64,000 nucleotides of DNA from Armigeres subalbatus (taxonomy: Eukaryota > Arthropoda > Insecta > Diptera > Culicidae): the NCBI RefSeq assembly GCF_024139115.2, contig NW_026943389.1, positions 1 through 64,000 on the forward strand, written 5' to 3'. Shown here piece after piece: positions 10,985 through 22,500 of the stretch. Both the position numbers and the translations under genes were made by a program. Positions within the stretch are counted from its first letter, which is position 1. Every line of letters begins with the position of its first letter. The notes below the pieces were generated by a model. That model was not told the origin of the DNA. It did no database searches and worked only from the letters and a program-made list of their open reading frames with translations.

Positions 10985-12650
10985 CCGGAGTTCCGGATTT
11001 GCTAGACCATGTCTCAAAAATGGAGAAGTTGATCTTATAGAATACAAATGATAATTTCTTGTATCCTGAGTTACCAGTTTCATAGAAAATTCGAGGATAA
11101 TGACTTCCCAACGTATTAGGACCATCCGATCATATGGACTCGGATCGGTCATCCTGGAATAGGTTCCCGTGGGCCCTATAGTGGCCGCAAATTTATTCTG
11201 AAGAAACCCTGGCAATATGGGTATCAAAATTCTTGGAATTGTTCCGGAAACATGTTTTAAATGTAGTTGAGACCATACGATGGATATCAATTGGAACGGT
11301 CATTCTGGAATAGGTTCCCGTGGGCCCTATAGTGGCCACAAATTTATTTAGAAGAAACCCTGGCAATATGGGTATCAAAATTCTTGAAATTGTTTCAGAA
11401 ACATGTTATTCATATAGTTGAGACCATAGGATGGATATGAACTGAAACGGTCATTCTGGAACAGGTTCCCGGAGGGCCCGTAGGGGCCAAAAACTCATTT
11501 AGAATAAACCCTGGCAATATGGGTATCAAAACTCTTGGAATTGTTCCGGAAACATGTTTTCTATGTAGTTAAGACCATAGGATGTATACCAACCGGTCAT
11601 TCTGGAACAGGTTCCCGGAGGGCCTAAAGTGACCAACTCATTTGGAAGAAACCTTGGCAATATGGGTATCAAAATTCTGGGAATTGTTCCGGAAACATGT
11701 TATTCATGTAGTTGAGACCATACGATGGATATGAACCGGAATGGTCATTCTGGAACAGATTCTCGGAGGGCCCGTTGGGGCCAAAAACTCATTTAGAATA
11801 AACCATGGCAATATGGGTATCAAAACTCTTGGAATTGTTCCGGAAACGTGTTTTCTAGATAGTTGAGACCATAGGATGAATATCAACCGGAACGCTCATT
11901 TTGGAACAGGTTCCCGGAGGGCCTATAGTTGCCACAAACTCATTTAGAAGACACCCTGGCAATATGAGTAACAAAATTCTTGGAATTGTTTCGGAAACAT
12001 ATTATCCATAAAGTTGAAACCATAGGATGGATATCAACCGGAACAGTCATCCTGGAACATGTTCCCGAAAGGCCTTTAGTGGCCATAAACTCATTTAGAA
12101 GACACCCTGGAATCAAAATTCTTCGAATATTTTCGGAAACATGTTTTTCCAAGAAGATGGGACTGATGCTGGGTCATTAGGCCGAATGGCCGTTAGGCCG
12201 AATGGCTATTAGGTCGAGAAACCTTGGCAATATGGGTATCAAAATTCTTGAAATTGTTTCAGAAACATGTTATTCATATAGTTGAGACCATATGATGGAT
12301 ATGAACCGGAACGGTCATCCTGGAACAGGTTCCCGGAGGGCCCGTAGGGGCCAAAAACTCATTTAGAATAAACCCTGGCAATATGGGTATCAAAATTCTT
12401 GGAATTGTACCGGAAACATGTTTTATATGTAGTTTAGACCATAGGATGGATACCAACCGGAATGGTCATTCTGGAACAGGTTCCCGGAGGGCCTAAAGTG
12501 ACCATAAATTCGTTTGGAAGAAACCCTGGCAATATGGGTATCAAAATTCTTGATATTGTTCCGGAAACGTGTTATTCGTGTTGTTGAGACCATAGGATGG
12601 ATATGAACCGGAACGGTCATTCTGGAACAGGTTCTCGGAGGGCCCGTAGC
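10985..12650. repeat. Satellite array, unit about 150 bp
   Basis: A unit containing CCTGGCAATATGGGTATCAA, TTGGAATTGTTCCGGAAAC, GTTGAGACCATAGGATGG and TCTGGAACAGGTTCCCGG repeats with starts near 11211, 11361, 11512, 11657, 11807, 11958, 12106, 12225, 12377 and 12529. The spacing is 145-152 bp where the array is intact. Open frames on the minus strand follow this periodicity and reflect the repeat, not a gene. A short interruption at 12172-12216 carries the GGCCGAATGG motif. Confidence 0.9.
12172..12216. repeat. GGCCGAATGGCCGTTA short tandem motif
   Basis: Degenerate tandem copies of TTAGGCCGAATGG interrupt the satellite. The same junction (GGGTCATTAGGCCG) recurs at 15189, so this satellite variant was copied together with the motif. 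A longer array of the motif lies at 24143-24222. Confidence 0.7.
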
Positions 12651-14791
12651 CACTATGGGGAATCAGGTGGCCGAAAATAAAAAAATCGACTTTCCCTGAT
12701 TCGTAATTCAAGTTGACCTACTAAATGCTAATGCTTTGGAGCATTAAACCCCAGCATATCAGCACTCTAAGCCATATGATTATCAAGATATAGGCATTAG
12801 AGCCAGACATTTTTAGTTCTTGAAAAATCAATGCATTATTCAACTGTCAATATCTTCGGCTACAGTAGCTCTTTTCCAACTCTTTAAAAAGTTTCTGAAA
12901 GCTTGTTTCATGGACTTGCGAACGGGTTAGTTATGGGAAAATAGGTAGTGAAACATCCGAAAATGACCCAAAGAAATATTTTTTTTTTATACAAAAAGTT
13001 CCATACAAAAAAAGTTTCTCAAAGTTTCGCTTAGCGACTACCACTACGACTTTCTTTGGACCTCCCAGAAGGCATTAAAACAAATTCCAGCTGCTTATGG
13101 CTGCAAATCTGCGATTTTGATTCGTTTTTCGAATATACGTCATTAATTTTGAAATATTAAATGTAATTATTCTCATAATACACGGCAGACTGTGATGGGC
13201 TGGATACAAATTCCATGCGTATTACAAAATAGCATCAAGAAAAGTTAAAATAGAGATAGTAGATAACACGGAAATTATCATATGCTTCGTAGTAGGCCGT
13301 GTACACGATAGCTTATGCAGCTATATGATACTCCATTTGGCGTAGGCTCACCAAGAGGAGGCACTCATTATCTATCATGTATCAAGCAAATAAATATGAA
13401 AAAAAAATAATATACTCTTGAGGGTTACGAAAATACGCTAGGCTTCATTTGAAATTATTTCATAAAAAGTAAAATTTTGATATTAATTAAAATCCAATAT
13501 GTGAATACAAGAAGCAAAAATGTCTGTACCTAAGGACATCTTTCGATAATTATTGGTATGTACCTAGGTGAAATAAATAAACAGAACATTTATGAATGTC
13601 TATCTGAGTGCATAGTGAGCTGTGATTGCGAAGGTAAATCGTGTGAAGTGTTTGTACTTATTATTTGGTGAATCATGAATTATAGGCAACTCATTTGAAG
13701 TATTTAGAGCTCACGAGGGACGTCAGGTAGATCGCGTTTGAACTCGATAAACTGCCGATCGATCGCGATAAACTGCCAAGAGCCAAATCAATCCTGAAAA
13801 GCTAGACAGTTATTGTAAAGCAACCTACCGGTTATATTTGCAGCTGTATGATTGGTATAAAATTCCTGCTACGGTGCATAAAGTCCTTGCCCATGCTGGG
13901 GATATAATTATTCATTCACCAGCACCACTTGGAATGTTGGCTGAAGAAGCAGCTGAGTGTCAACACAAGCACTTAAAAAAAGTCGGACTCATCATGTCAG
14001 GAAAGCCTCAAGAGAAGAAAAATTCACATGACGTTTTCATTCGTGCTATGAACTCGTCGGATCCTTTGATAAGCTCCCTCAACTTAGGTAAGCGACTTCA
14101 AAATAAATCTTATTTGGAATATCCAGAAGATGTTTAAAGTTTTTTAGTGACTGAAACTTTCTTGCAATACAACAGATTCGAGTACAGAAAAATATACCAT
14201 AGCAGATATTTTAATCGATCTTGAAGAAATAAATGATGATTTTGTTGAGGATGTTCATGTACATAAATGAATAAATAAATGTTTGTTGCAGTATACTTAT
14301 ATATCTTGAAGCTTTTATTGCATGGAGTTCGTTTAGCTTTAATAGAGCTTTATATTGTATTCCCTTTACTTGTTTTACGGGTTACGAGCCTGAACCAATC
14401 TGAAAAATCCTACAAAGACAACCTGTTACGTATGTAGATGCAATGGCCTGTATTTGACGGAGTCCTTGTGCAACTTAGAACATCTGTACAACTCAATTCA
14501 CATAAAAACAGTATACAATTTTCTAGTTTGAACTCTACAGGTCTGCGCTGCAATAAAATACACATCTATAGACTGCTGGGTACATAAGACATTCGTAGAT
14601 AAAAGGGATATATTCCATAGAGATCAAAGGTCTGTATTCCAGGGAGTTTGGAGACCTTAGAAGTAATAACGACCTGCAAAACAAGTATTTCACATCTTTT
14701 AGATAATAATCTACGATATAAGTGTGAAATATTGCAGAAATGAAATGAAAATATTTTCGGCCACCTACTTGTATGGAGCCGCCCCATAGTG
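12651..14791 (+). mobile_element. 2.14-kb DNA transposon with CACTATGGGG ends, inside the satellite
   Basis: The left end CACTATGGGG is mirrored by CCCCATAGTG at 14782-14791. A second subterminal block (AGGTGGCCGAAAAT on the left, inverted on the right) is also shared. CGTAG occurs just outside both ends, although one extra C sits at 12650, so the duplication length is not firm. The satellite unit resumes with GGGGCCAAAAACTC at 14797. An internal frame near 13800-14137 resembles the C-terminal part of a transposase-like family. The superfamily is undecided. Confidence 0.75.
13785..14137 (+). pseudogene. Transposase-like C-terminal fragment
   Basis: The frame reads CKATYRLYLQLYDWYKIPAT, VHKVLAHAGDIIIHS, PLGMLAEEAAECQHKH and SSDPLISSLNLGKR. 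This order (short aromatic block, VHK-L-H, P-G-LAEEA, then SSDP) is one I recall from multicopy arthropod transposon-like proteins, but I cannot name the superfamily. Upstream stops and lack of a catalytic core mean it is not functional alone. A further coding-like tail (IADILIDLEEINDDFVED) follows at about 14196-14265. Its position between the inverted ends supports an origin in this transposon. Confidence 0.5.
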
Positions 14792-15183
14792 CGTAGGGGC
14801 CAAAAACTCATTTAGAATAAACCCTGGCAATATAGGTATCAAAACTCTTGGAATTGTTCCGGAAACATGTTTTCTAGATAGTTGAGACCATAGGATGGAT
14901 ATCAACCGGAACGGTCATCTTGGAACAGGTTCCGGAGGGCCTAAAGAGACCTCAAACTTATTTAGAAGACACCCTTGCAGTATGGGTATCAACATTCTTT
15001 GAATTGTTTCGGAAATATATTATCTATAAAGTTGAAACCATAGGATGGTTATCAACCGGAACAGTCATCTTGGAACAAGTTCCCGAAAGGCCTTTAGTGG
15101 CCATAAACTCATTTAGAAGACACCCTGGCATCAAAATTCTTGGAATATTCTCGGAAACATGTTTTTCCAAGAAGATGGGACTG
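14792..15183. repeat. Satellite, three further units after the transposon
   Basis: Units with CCTGGCAATATAGGTATCAA (14822), a diverged copy (14966) and a shortened copy (15121) continue the array seen before 12650. This confirms that the CACTATGGGG element split one array. Confidence 0.85.
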
Positions 15184-15559
15184 ATGCTGGGTCATTAGGC
15201 CGTTAGGCCGAATGGTTATTAGGTCGATTGACAAGGGAGGAGTGAATAGTGACAAATGAGCAGTGAGAAGTGGAAACTAAAAAGTGGAAACAGAAAAGTA
15301 AAAAATGAAATGAAAGACATTTTAGTCTTTTTTTTATTTTTGTAAACTATTCAGCAAACAACAATGATCTTTATGAAATAACTTACTGTGGTTTAATATA
15401 AATCATTTCCGAGTCACTGTCAAGATTTTTTCAAGTTTTTTAATTTTTCTTTATTATAGTGATTTTTAAGTAAATTACAAAGCTCATCACTTATTTTTTC
15501 AAGTCTTTTTGACAAGAAATTATGGAAAAAGAAGATAGCCATAGTTTCTTCTAAATGAG
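15184..15559. other. Gap: GGCCGTTAGG motif, then AT-rich spacer
   Basis: 15189-15228 holds a short GGCCGAATGG-type motif. The rest is AT-rich, with runs of AAGTGGAAAC and T tracts, and has no gene. Confidence 0.4.
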
Positions 15560-15810
15560 GGGTTCCACTGAAACCTGTTTGAGAATTACTTGTCCGTTGA
15601 GACAATTTCATGAATTTTGATACCCATCCATTGTCAAACCACCCTATGGTCCAATTATTTATCAGATCATGCTTCCGAAACAATTTCATGAATGATGATA
15701 CCCATATTGCCATATATTCAAAATGAATTTGTGGCCATTTTAGGTCCCACGGGAACCTGTTACAGGAATAACCGTTCCGGGATTTAATCATAAGATGGTC
15801 CTGTAACGTA
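15560..15810 (-). repeat. Diverged satellite units in opposite orientation
   Basis: Inverted matches to the 150-bp unit (TTTTGATACCCATC, GATACCCATATTGCCATA, CCACGGGAACCTG, ACCGTTCC) occur here at lower identity than in the main array. The units are therefore older or have been reorganised. Confidence 0.7.
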
Positions 15811-15917
15811 GTTTAGTTATATTCTTTAAATTTCCAACGAAGTTTATTAGTCATGACGCAAGAAATCTTCATTTGGTTAAATATATATTTTCAATCTTAA
15901 CATACTTTGGCACTAAC

Positions 15918-16056
15918 ACGATGATACTTTTATGCCCAGGGAAGTCGAGACAATTTCCAATCCGAAAATTGCCTAGACCGGCACCGGGAATCGAACCCAG
16001 CCACCCTTAGCATGGTCTTGCTTTGTAGTAGCGCGTCTTACCGCACGGCTAAGTCT
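15918..16056 (-). mobile_element. Feilai-type SINE, head only
   Basis: On the minus strand this is the tRNA-like head (CTTAGCCGTGCGGTAAGACG), the B box GGTTCGATTCCCGGTGCC and the adjoining body down to GTGTTAG. The 3' half and GAA tail are missing at the 15918 side, so the copy is 3'-truncated or was cut by rearrangement. Confidence 0.8.
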
Positions 16057-16489
16057 AGGTCTAGCAGATTCAAAAAAGTTTCCCGCGAAAACGAAAAACA
16101 ATCAGACACGCTGAGATGATGGTGAGTGGCTCTAATTACAAGAGTGTACCCCATGCAAGACTTCAATAACTCATTTGTTTATTAAGTGTTGTGATTATAC
16201 AAGACAAAACCACAGGAAATTTGTAATAATACATCAATTATTAAAACCACACCAAATAAAATTCGATGGTCTTACGTTTATGTAACATTTTCAAATCCAA
16301 TACTTATTCAATTCAAACAACTCGATTCAAGTAAGCATCATTATATCGAACATCAATCGACAAAAGTGTTTGCCCACTCTTGTTGATGAGAAGATGTTTA
16401 CACAAGCCCGTAATCCAATTTAATCGAAATGTGCATAACCAAATAATCGTTTCCAAACACCCCAACATTTAATTCACCATCCTATCCAC
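16057..16489. other. Gap: AT-rich, no feature recognised
   Basis: No ORF, repeat relative or inverted repeat could be supported in this stretch. Confidence 0.4.
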
Positions 16490-17170
16490 CCAAACCGGCT
16501 GAGAGCATCAAGTTCCTTCCGCAATTGCGGCGGAGCGAAGAAAAAACGATAAGAAGCATGGCATTCAATTCCCGCAACGGAGCGCCTCACATCACATTAT
16601 TGTCCAATCACCGAACGGCCACAAAATCTTGAATCGAAACGAAATCGAAATCAAGCCTGGTGCCGCACCGCATAAACGACAAACCCGCGAACAACTCTCG
16701 CCGCCGTCTCGCGTCGACGTCGTCGTCAGCGCCAGCGCAAGCGAAGAAGTTCAACGACCCCGTGGCAAATACTTATCTGTTCGGGGCACTTTGGCTGAGC
16801 CTGAACCAAACATCTTCGATAACACAGGTAGGAAGGCAGGCACGGCTACATGCCGTGGCCGTACCCTCTCGCACATCTTCTGCTCTTCCCCGGTTTGGTC
16901 CCCACATCACTTCGGCATCTCTCTCCACGCCATAAGCTTACATGCACCGGTAACTCTGGTTGTTGGGAATCCCATCTTGGGACCCCAGACCCAGGGTAAA
17001 GAAAGTGAATGAGAATGTGGCTCCGAGCCCACCGCCGCGCCGACCGATCGATGCGATGTCGCTGTCGTCACGGCTAGTGGTTGGGTAACGGGTATCGTTC
17101 GGGTCCCGGTCGTCCCGGTCCGTGTGGTATTCAAGAAGGCTGAGATACGAGAGGAAAACGAGGAAGTAGG
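16490..17170. other. CpG-rich unique block, possible host regulatory or exon sequence
   Basis: Base composition is clearly different from its surroundings: rich in CG dinucleotides, for example GTCTCGCGTCGACGTCG near 16700, and without TE similarity. A plus-strand open frame of 127 codons (16629-17012) lacks an ATG start. A possible splice donor (ACACAGGTAGGAAG) occurs near 16825. It could be a promoter, a 5' exon or a conserved element. The sequence alone does not decide. Confidence 0.35.
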
Positions 17171-18219
17171 TCAATTACATACGCGATCGCTGATCGTTGT
17201 TGGAGCATACGGGAGACGAGGTGAAGCAGTAGAGTGAGGTTAGAAGGAGGCTTGGCCCAAAGGCTTGTTAAGTTAGCCTTTGGATAAGGAAGCGATGAAG
17301 GATGTGTGGCGTTAATTGGAAATTTATCTGTCATTCCGAAAACGAAATTTTGATGGAAGATTAGAGATTCAGATATGGCTATACATATAGGTATCTGTTT
17401 GTGGGGATGATAGATTAGGTATGTGCACAACGTCATTTGTTATGATGTGTTATGGAAGCTTTTCTATCTCAACGATCCACAAGAAAATACGGACCGGAAT
17501 AATCGGCAAGAGTATGGTAAAGATAAAAGCATTTCCAATAAGTTCGTTTTTAGACAATGTTTAAAAAAAACCGCTAAATTATATTAAAAACCCTGATTAA
17601 TCCACCTAGCGGTGTTGGTGTCTCTCTCGTGAAAAAAAAGCAATGGGTAATGTTTTTAACATAACCGCGAGTAGACGTAGGACTTGTATAAACGTAACGT
17701 ATTTACATTTAACTTTTAACTTTTGGATCTATGGAGTTTGATTATAGGTATTGATATTGGAAACGACGACTTCCATGCTGTGTAGAATTATTAATTTCTT
17801 TATTCAAAACTTCTGGAAATAAAACTAACAAATAAATACATAATTAGAATTGCTTTGTTTTTAACTATTGAGCCCCTATTTACTCAAGCAAATGTAGGGC
17901 ATTTATAGTTTTTTGATAGTATTTCAAGTATAAAAATTCTTCCAAACTTAGACGTACATGTTCATGATAGAATTAGAGGCGAAACTATAGAATTGATAGT
18001 TCCGTTAGGATACGGCAGGCATGAAGAATATTTTTTATAAAAGTCGATTTGAAAGTGAGCGGAGGGCAATATTTGTGATGGCACATATCCCACGACCTTT
18101 CTTCTGCCAAACTCCCATATGAAGGGAGAGGGAAGAATATCAGTGTGGAAGCTGATATATCTCCACTGGCCATCTCCATAAACGAAAAAAGAATTGTAAT
18201 GACTCGCACACGTATAGTA
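17171..18219. other. Gap: AT-rich, one dispersed-repeat end, no gene
   Basis: Near 17585-17630 is a plus-orientation fragment (CCCTGATTAATCCACCTAGC) of the family described at 33889. The remainder is AT-rich with no supported feature. Confidence 0.4.
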
Positions 18220-18450
18220 GTAGTAAAATTCTTCTTTATTTAATCATTTTATGTTCTACAATTATTTTTTACATGTACAGTGCTCGGCCGGCTTGGGCCT
18301 CCAACTTCGGTTTGAATTTTTTGTTTATATTGTTATTTGAGTTTTAAGATATGATATATCATGACGGTCTTTAGAAGGCGCTAGTGTGTTTGTAAAATTT
18401 GATAACCTAATTACTATGTACACTAATATTTACAATAAAAATTTGATAAC

Positions 18451-18837
18451 CTAGATTGAAACTAGAGCCTTAATTGGAGCCTGATCCGAATGCAAGCAAC
18501 GGACCCTAAACTTTTCTTTACACTCACCAAAGCGTTCATGTAAGGTTTTTATCCCGGCCAGACGGTGGACCTCGGATGTTCTTGTGCTGGGAGGGGTGTT
18601 GAGGATCATCCTCAGGCAATTGTTTTGAACCCGTTGAAGTTTGATGTGGTGGGTTTTACCGCAGCTCTCCCAGACCGGCATGCCATATGCGATCACAGGG
18701 AGGATGATTTGCTTGTAGACAGCAAGCTTATTTTTCAGGGATAATGACGACCAGCGGTTGATCAAAGGGTGCAGTAGTTTCAACAAAACGTTACACTTTA
18801 TCAACGTTTCGTCAACCTGTTGTCTGTGGGCTTCGTG
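18451..18837 (-). pseudogene. Jockey-like reverse transcriptase, C-terminal part
   Basis: Minus-strand text: QQVDETLIKCNVLLKLLHPL, LSLKNKLAVYKQIILPV, YGMPVWESCGKTH, LQRVQNNCLRMILNTPPS and the ending SDQAPIKALVSI with a stop at 18451. This is the usual post-catalytic region of Jockey-clade ORF2. It is separated from the catalytic part by a SINE fragment with a small deletion. Confidence 0.8.
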
Positions 18838-18965
18838 GCCGTGCAATTAGCAAGGTCAATCGTCTAAACGCATGTGCTAGGGAGTGTGGGTTCGATTCCC
18901 GCCCCGGTTAGGAGGAAACTTTTCGTGATCGAAAAATTCTCCACTGGTCCTTTGGCAAGGTAGTC
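18838..18965 (+). mobile_element. tRNA-derived SINE fragment (not Feilai)
   Basis: The sequence contains GGCCGTGCAATTAGC, a B box GGGTTCGATTCCCGCCCCGG, then AGGAGGAAACTTTTCG and AATTCTCCACTGGTCC. It interrupts the antisense reverse transcriptase between ANEADYL and HRQQVDETL. It may belong to the Gecko-like group of mosquito SINEs, but I cannot confirm that. CAAGGT occurs near both edges but is too short to claim as a duplication. Confidence 0.65.
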
Positions 18966-19567
18966 GGCTTCATTGGCCCATTCCATAGTCGAGCCATTGA
19001 GGATGATTTTACAGTCCCCAGGCGGAACATGTTTAGGGGATTTAGAGTGGGGGAAAATGATGACCTGGGTCTTCGCCGCGTTGATACAGATCTTCCAGCT
19101 GGTGAGGTACTCTGTCAGGGCATCCAGGCCTCGTTGGAGTTTTGCCAGGTGTCATCTGCAAACAGAGACAGAATGCCGCCTTCTGGAGGTTCTGGCATGT
19201 CGGAGGTGAACAGATTGAAAAGCAAGGGCCCGAGTATACTTCCCTGTGGGACGCCTGCGACGATGTTGTGCGCATTGGAACTCACTTCGCTGATTGAGAC
19301 CCGGAATGTCCTTGCTGACACGTAATTGTTGATGAGTTTCACCAGGTAGCTGGGAAGATTGTTGCGTTGTAGTTTGTACACCAGACCATCGTGCCATACA
19401 TTGTCAAATGCCTTCTCGACATCGAATAAGGCCATGGCGGATGTTTTTGAGACAAACTTGTTCCGCCTGAGGACTTTGGTAACTCGAGTCAGTTGATGTA
19501 CAGTTGATCGAGTGCGTCGGAAACCAAACTGTTCCCCGAGCAAGATGTTGAGATTTTCGGCAGACTC
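18966..19567 (-). pseudogene. Jockey-like reverse transcriptase, catalytic part
   Basis: Minus-strand frame: LGEQFGFRRTRSTVHQLTRV, ALFDVEKAFDNVWHDGL (motif A aspartate present), IVAGVPQGSILGPLLFNLF and SLFADDT with the active-site FADD at 19151-19162. A frame change follows immediately. The reading continues as LQRGLDALTEYLTSWKICIN and SKSPKHVPPGDCKIILNGS down to 18966. All core motifs are recognisable but the frame is broken. Confidence 0.85.
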
Positions 19568-19578
19568 AAGTAACCGGT

Positions 19579-22500
19579 TGGCACGGCAAATGCTGGGTAA
19601 AGCGTACCATTGGTACTTCGCGTACCTGAAGGAATAAAATAGACCCTATCTCGCGGTCCTTAGCCTCTTACCCAGCAACTCCTATCCCTACCTCCCGCGG
19701 TGCTGGCCGGGATACGAGCAACCTTAGGGAAGATCGGGTAACCAACCCCGGTGGGAACTATGGTCGTATGCAGACAGGGAAGGGGGGGTTCGCTCCTCTC
19801 CGGAGGTGCAAATCTTATTGAGCGTCTGTTCTTCATGTCAGGATCGGCTCACAACAGCGTCTGTTCTCCATGTTAGGGGCGGCTGATCATCATCCGAGTG
19901 CCAGCGAGGGACTCTAAGTGAAACTGTGCACCATGGTCCTCCGGAAATTTAGGGGGTTTGGTGTCAGGCCCTGCAAGCCAGCCTTTAAAAAATCATAAGC
20001 AACGAACAATCAACAAGAGAGTACGGACCGGAACCATCGGCGAAGACCACTGCGACGAAAAGGGACTAGCGATTGGAAACTCGGTTCGTGGAACTGCAAA
20101 TCTCTCAACTTCATCGGGAGCACACGCATACTCGCCGATGTGCTCAAGGACCGTGGATTCGGCATCGTAGCGCTGCAGGAGGTTTGTTGGAAGGGATCAA
20201 TGGTGCGAACGTTTAGAGGTAATCATACCATCTAGCAGAGCTGCGGCAACACACACGAGTTGGGAACAGCTTTCAAAGTGATGGGCGATATGCAAAGGCG
20301 CGTGATCGGGTGGTGGCCGATCAATGAAAGAATGTGCAGGTTGAGGATCAAAGGCCGGTTCTTCAACTTCAGCATAATCAACGTCCATAGCCCACACTCC
20401 GGAAGCACTGATGATGATAAGGACGCATTCTACGCGCAGCTGGAACGTGAGTACAACAGCTGCCCAAGCCACGACGTCAAAATCATCATAGGAGATTTGA
20501 ACGCTCAGGTTGGCCAAGAGGAGGAGTTTGGACCGACTATTGGAAAGTTCAACGCTCACCGGCTGACGAACGAAAACGGCTTACGACTAATTGATTTCGC
20601 CGCCTCCAAGAATATGGCCATTCGTAGCACCTACTTCCAACACAGCCTCCCGTATCGGTACACCTGGAGATCACCACTGCAGACAGAATCACAAATCGCC
20701 CACGTTCTGATTGATGGACGGCACTTCTCCGACATTATCGACGTCAGGACATATCGTGGCGCTAACATCGACTCTGACCACTATCTGGTGATGGTTAAAC
20801 TGCGCCCAAAACTATCCGTCATCAACAATGTTCGGTACCGACGACCGCCGCGGTACGACCTAGAGCGACTGAAGCAACCTGATGTCGCCACAGCATACGC
20901 GTAGCATCTCGAGGCAGCGTTACCGGAAGAGGGTGAGCTCGATGGGGCCCCTCTTGAGGACTGCTAGAGTACAGTTAAAGCAGCCATTAACGACGCAGCG
21001 GAGAACAACGTCGGGTATATGGGTCGAAGTCGACGGAACGATTGGTTCGACGAAGAGTGCAGACAGATTCTGGAGGAGAAGGACGCAGCGCGGGCGGTCG
21101 CGCTGCAGCAAGGTACCCGGCAGAACGTGGAACGTTATAGACGGAAGCGGAGACAGCAGACCCGCCTTTTTCAGGAGAAGAAACGCCGCCTGGAAGAAGC
21201 GGAGTGCGAGGAGATGGAACAGCTGTGCCGTTCTCAAGATACACGCAAGTTCTATCAGAAGCTCAGCGCATCCCGCAAAGGCTTCGTGCCGCGAGCCGAA
21301 ATGTGCCGGGATAAGGATGGGAGCATATTGACGGACGAACGTGTGGTGATCGAAAGGTGGAAGCAGCACTACGAGGAACATCTGAATGGCGCTGAGAGTA
21401 CAGGCAGTGAAAGTCAAGGCAGCGGAGGAGATGACTACGTCAGTTCAGCGGACGATGGAAGCCAACCAGCCCCCACCTTGAGGGAAGTTAAGGATGCCAT
21501 TCAACAGCTAAAGACCAATAAAGCAGCTGGTAAGGATGGTATCGGAGCTGAGCTCATCAAGATGGCCCCGGAAAAGCTGGTACTTGCCTGCACAAACTGA
21601 TAGTCAGAATCTGGGAAATCGAACAGCTACCGGAGGAGTGGAAGGAAGGGGTTATATGCCCCATCTACAAGAAAGGCGACAAACTGGAGTGTGAGAACTT
21701 TCGAGCGATCACCATCCTTAATGCCGCCTACAAAGTGATATCCCAGATCATCTTCCGTCGTCTGTCACCATTAGTGAACGAGTTCGTGGGAAGTTATCAA
21801 GCCGGCTTCGTTGACGGCCGCTCGACAACGGACCAGATCTTTACTGTACGGCAAATCCTTCAAAAATGCCGTGAATACCAGGTCCCAACGCACCATTTGT
21901 TCGTTGATTTCAAGGCGGCATACGACAGTATAGACCGCGTAGAGCTATGGAAAATTATGGACGAGAACAGCTTCCCTGAGAAGCTTACCAGACTGATCAA
22001 AGCAATGGTGGATGGTGTGCAAAACTGTGTGAAGATTTCGGGCGAACACTCCAGTTCGTTCGAATCGCGCCGGGGACTAAGACAAGGTGATGGACTTTCG
22101 TGCCTGTTGTTCAACATTGTGCTAGAAGGTTTCATGCGGAGAGCCGGGTGTAACAGCCGGGGTACGATTTTCAACAGATCCAGTCAATTTATTTGCTTCG
22201 TGGATGACATGGACATTGTCGGCCGAACATTTGCAAAGGTGGCAGAACTGTACACCCGCCTGAAACGTGAAGCAACAAAAGTTGGGCTGGTGGTGAATGC
22301 GCCAAAGACAAAGTACATGCTTGTGGGCGGAACCGAGCGCGACAGGGCTCGCCTGGGAAGCAGTGTTACGATAGACGGGGATACCTTCGAGGTGGTCGTG
22401 GAATTCGTCTACCTCGGATCCTTGCTAACGGCTGACAACAACGTTAGTCGTGAAATACGAAGGCGCATCATCTGTGGAAGTCGGACCTACTACGGGCTCC

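Noticed and set aside
10982..12653. Series of minus-strand open frames with the recurring text RILIPILPGF
   Set aside because: They repeat with the 150-bp satellite period and are not a gene family.
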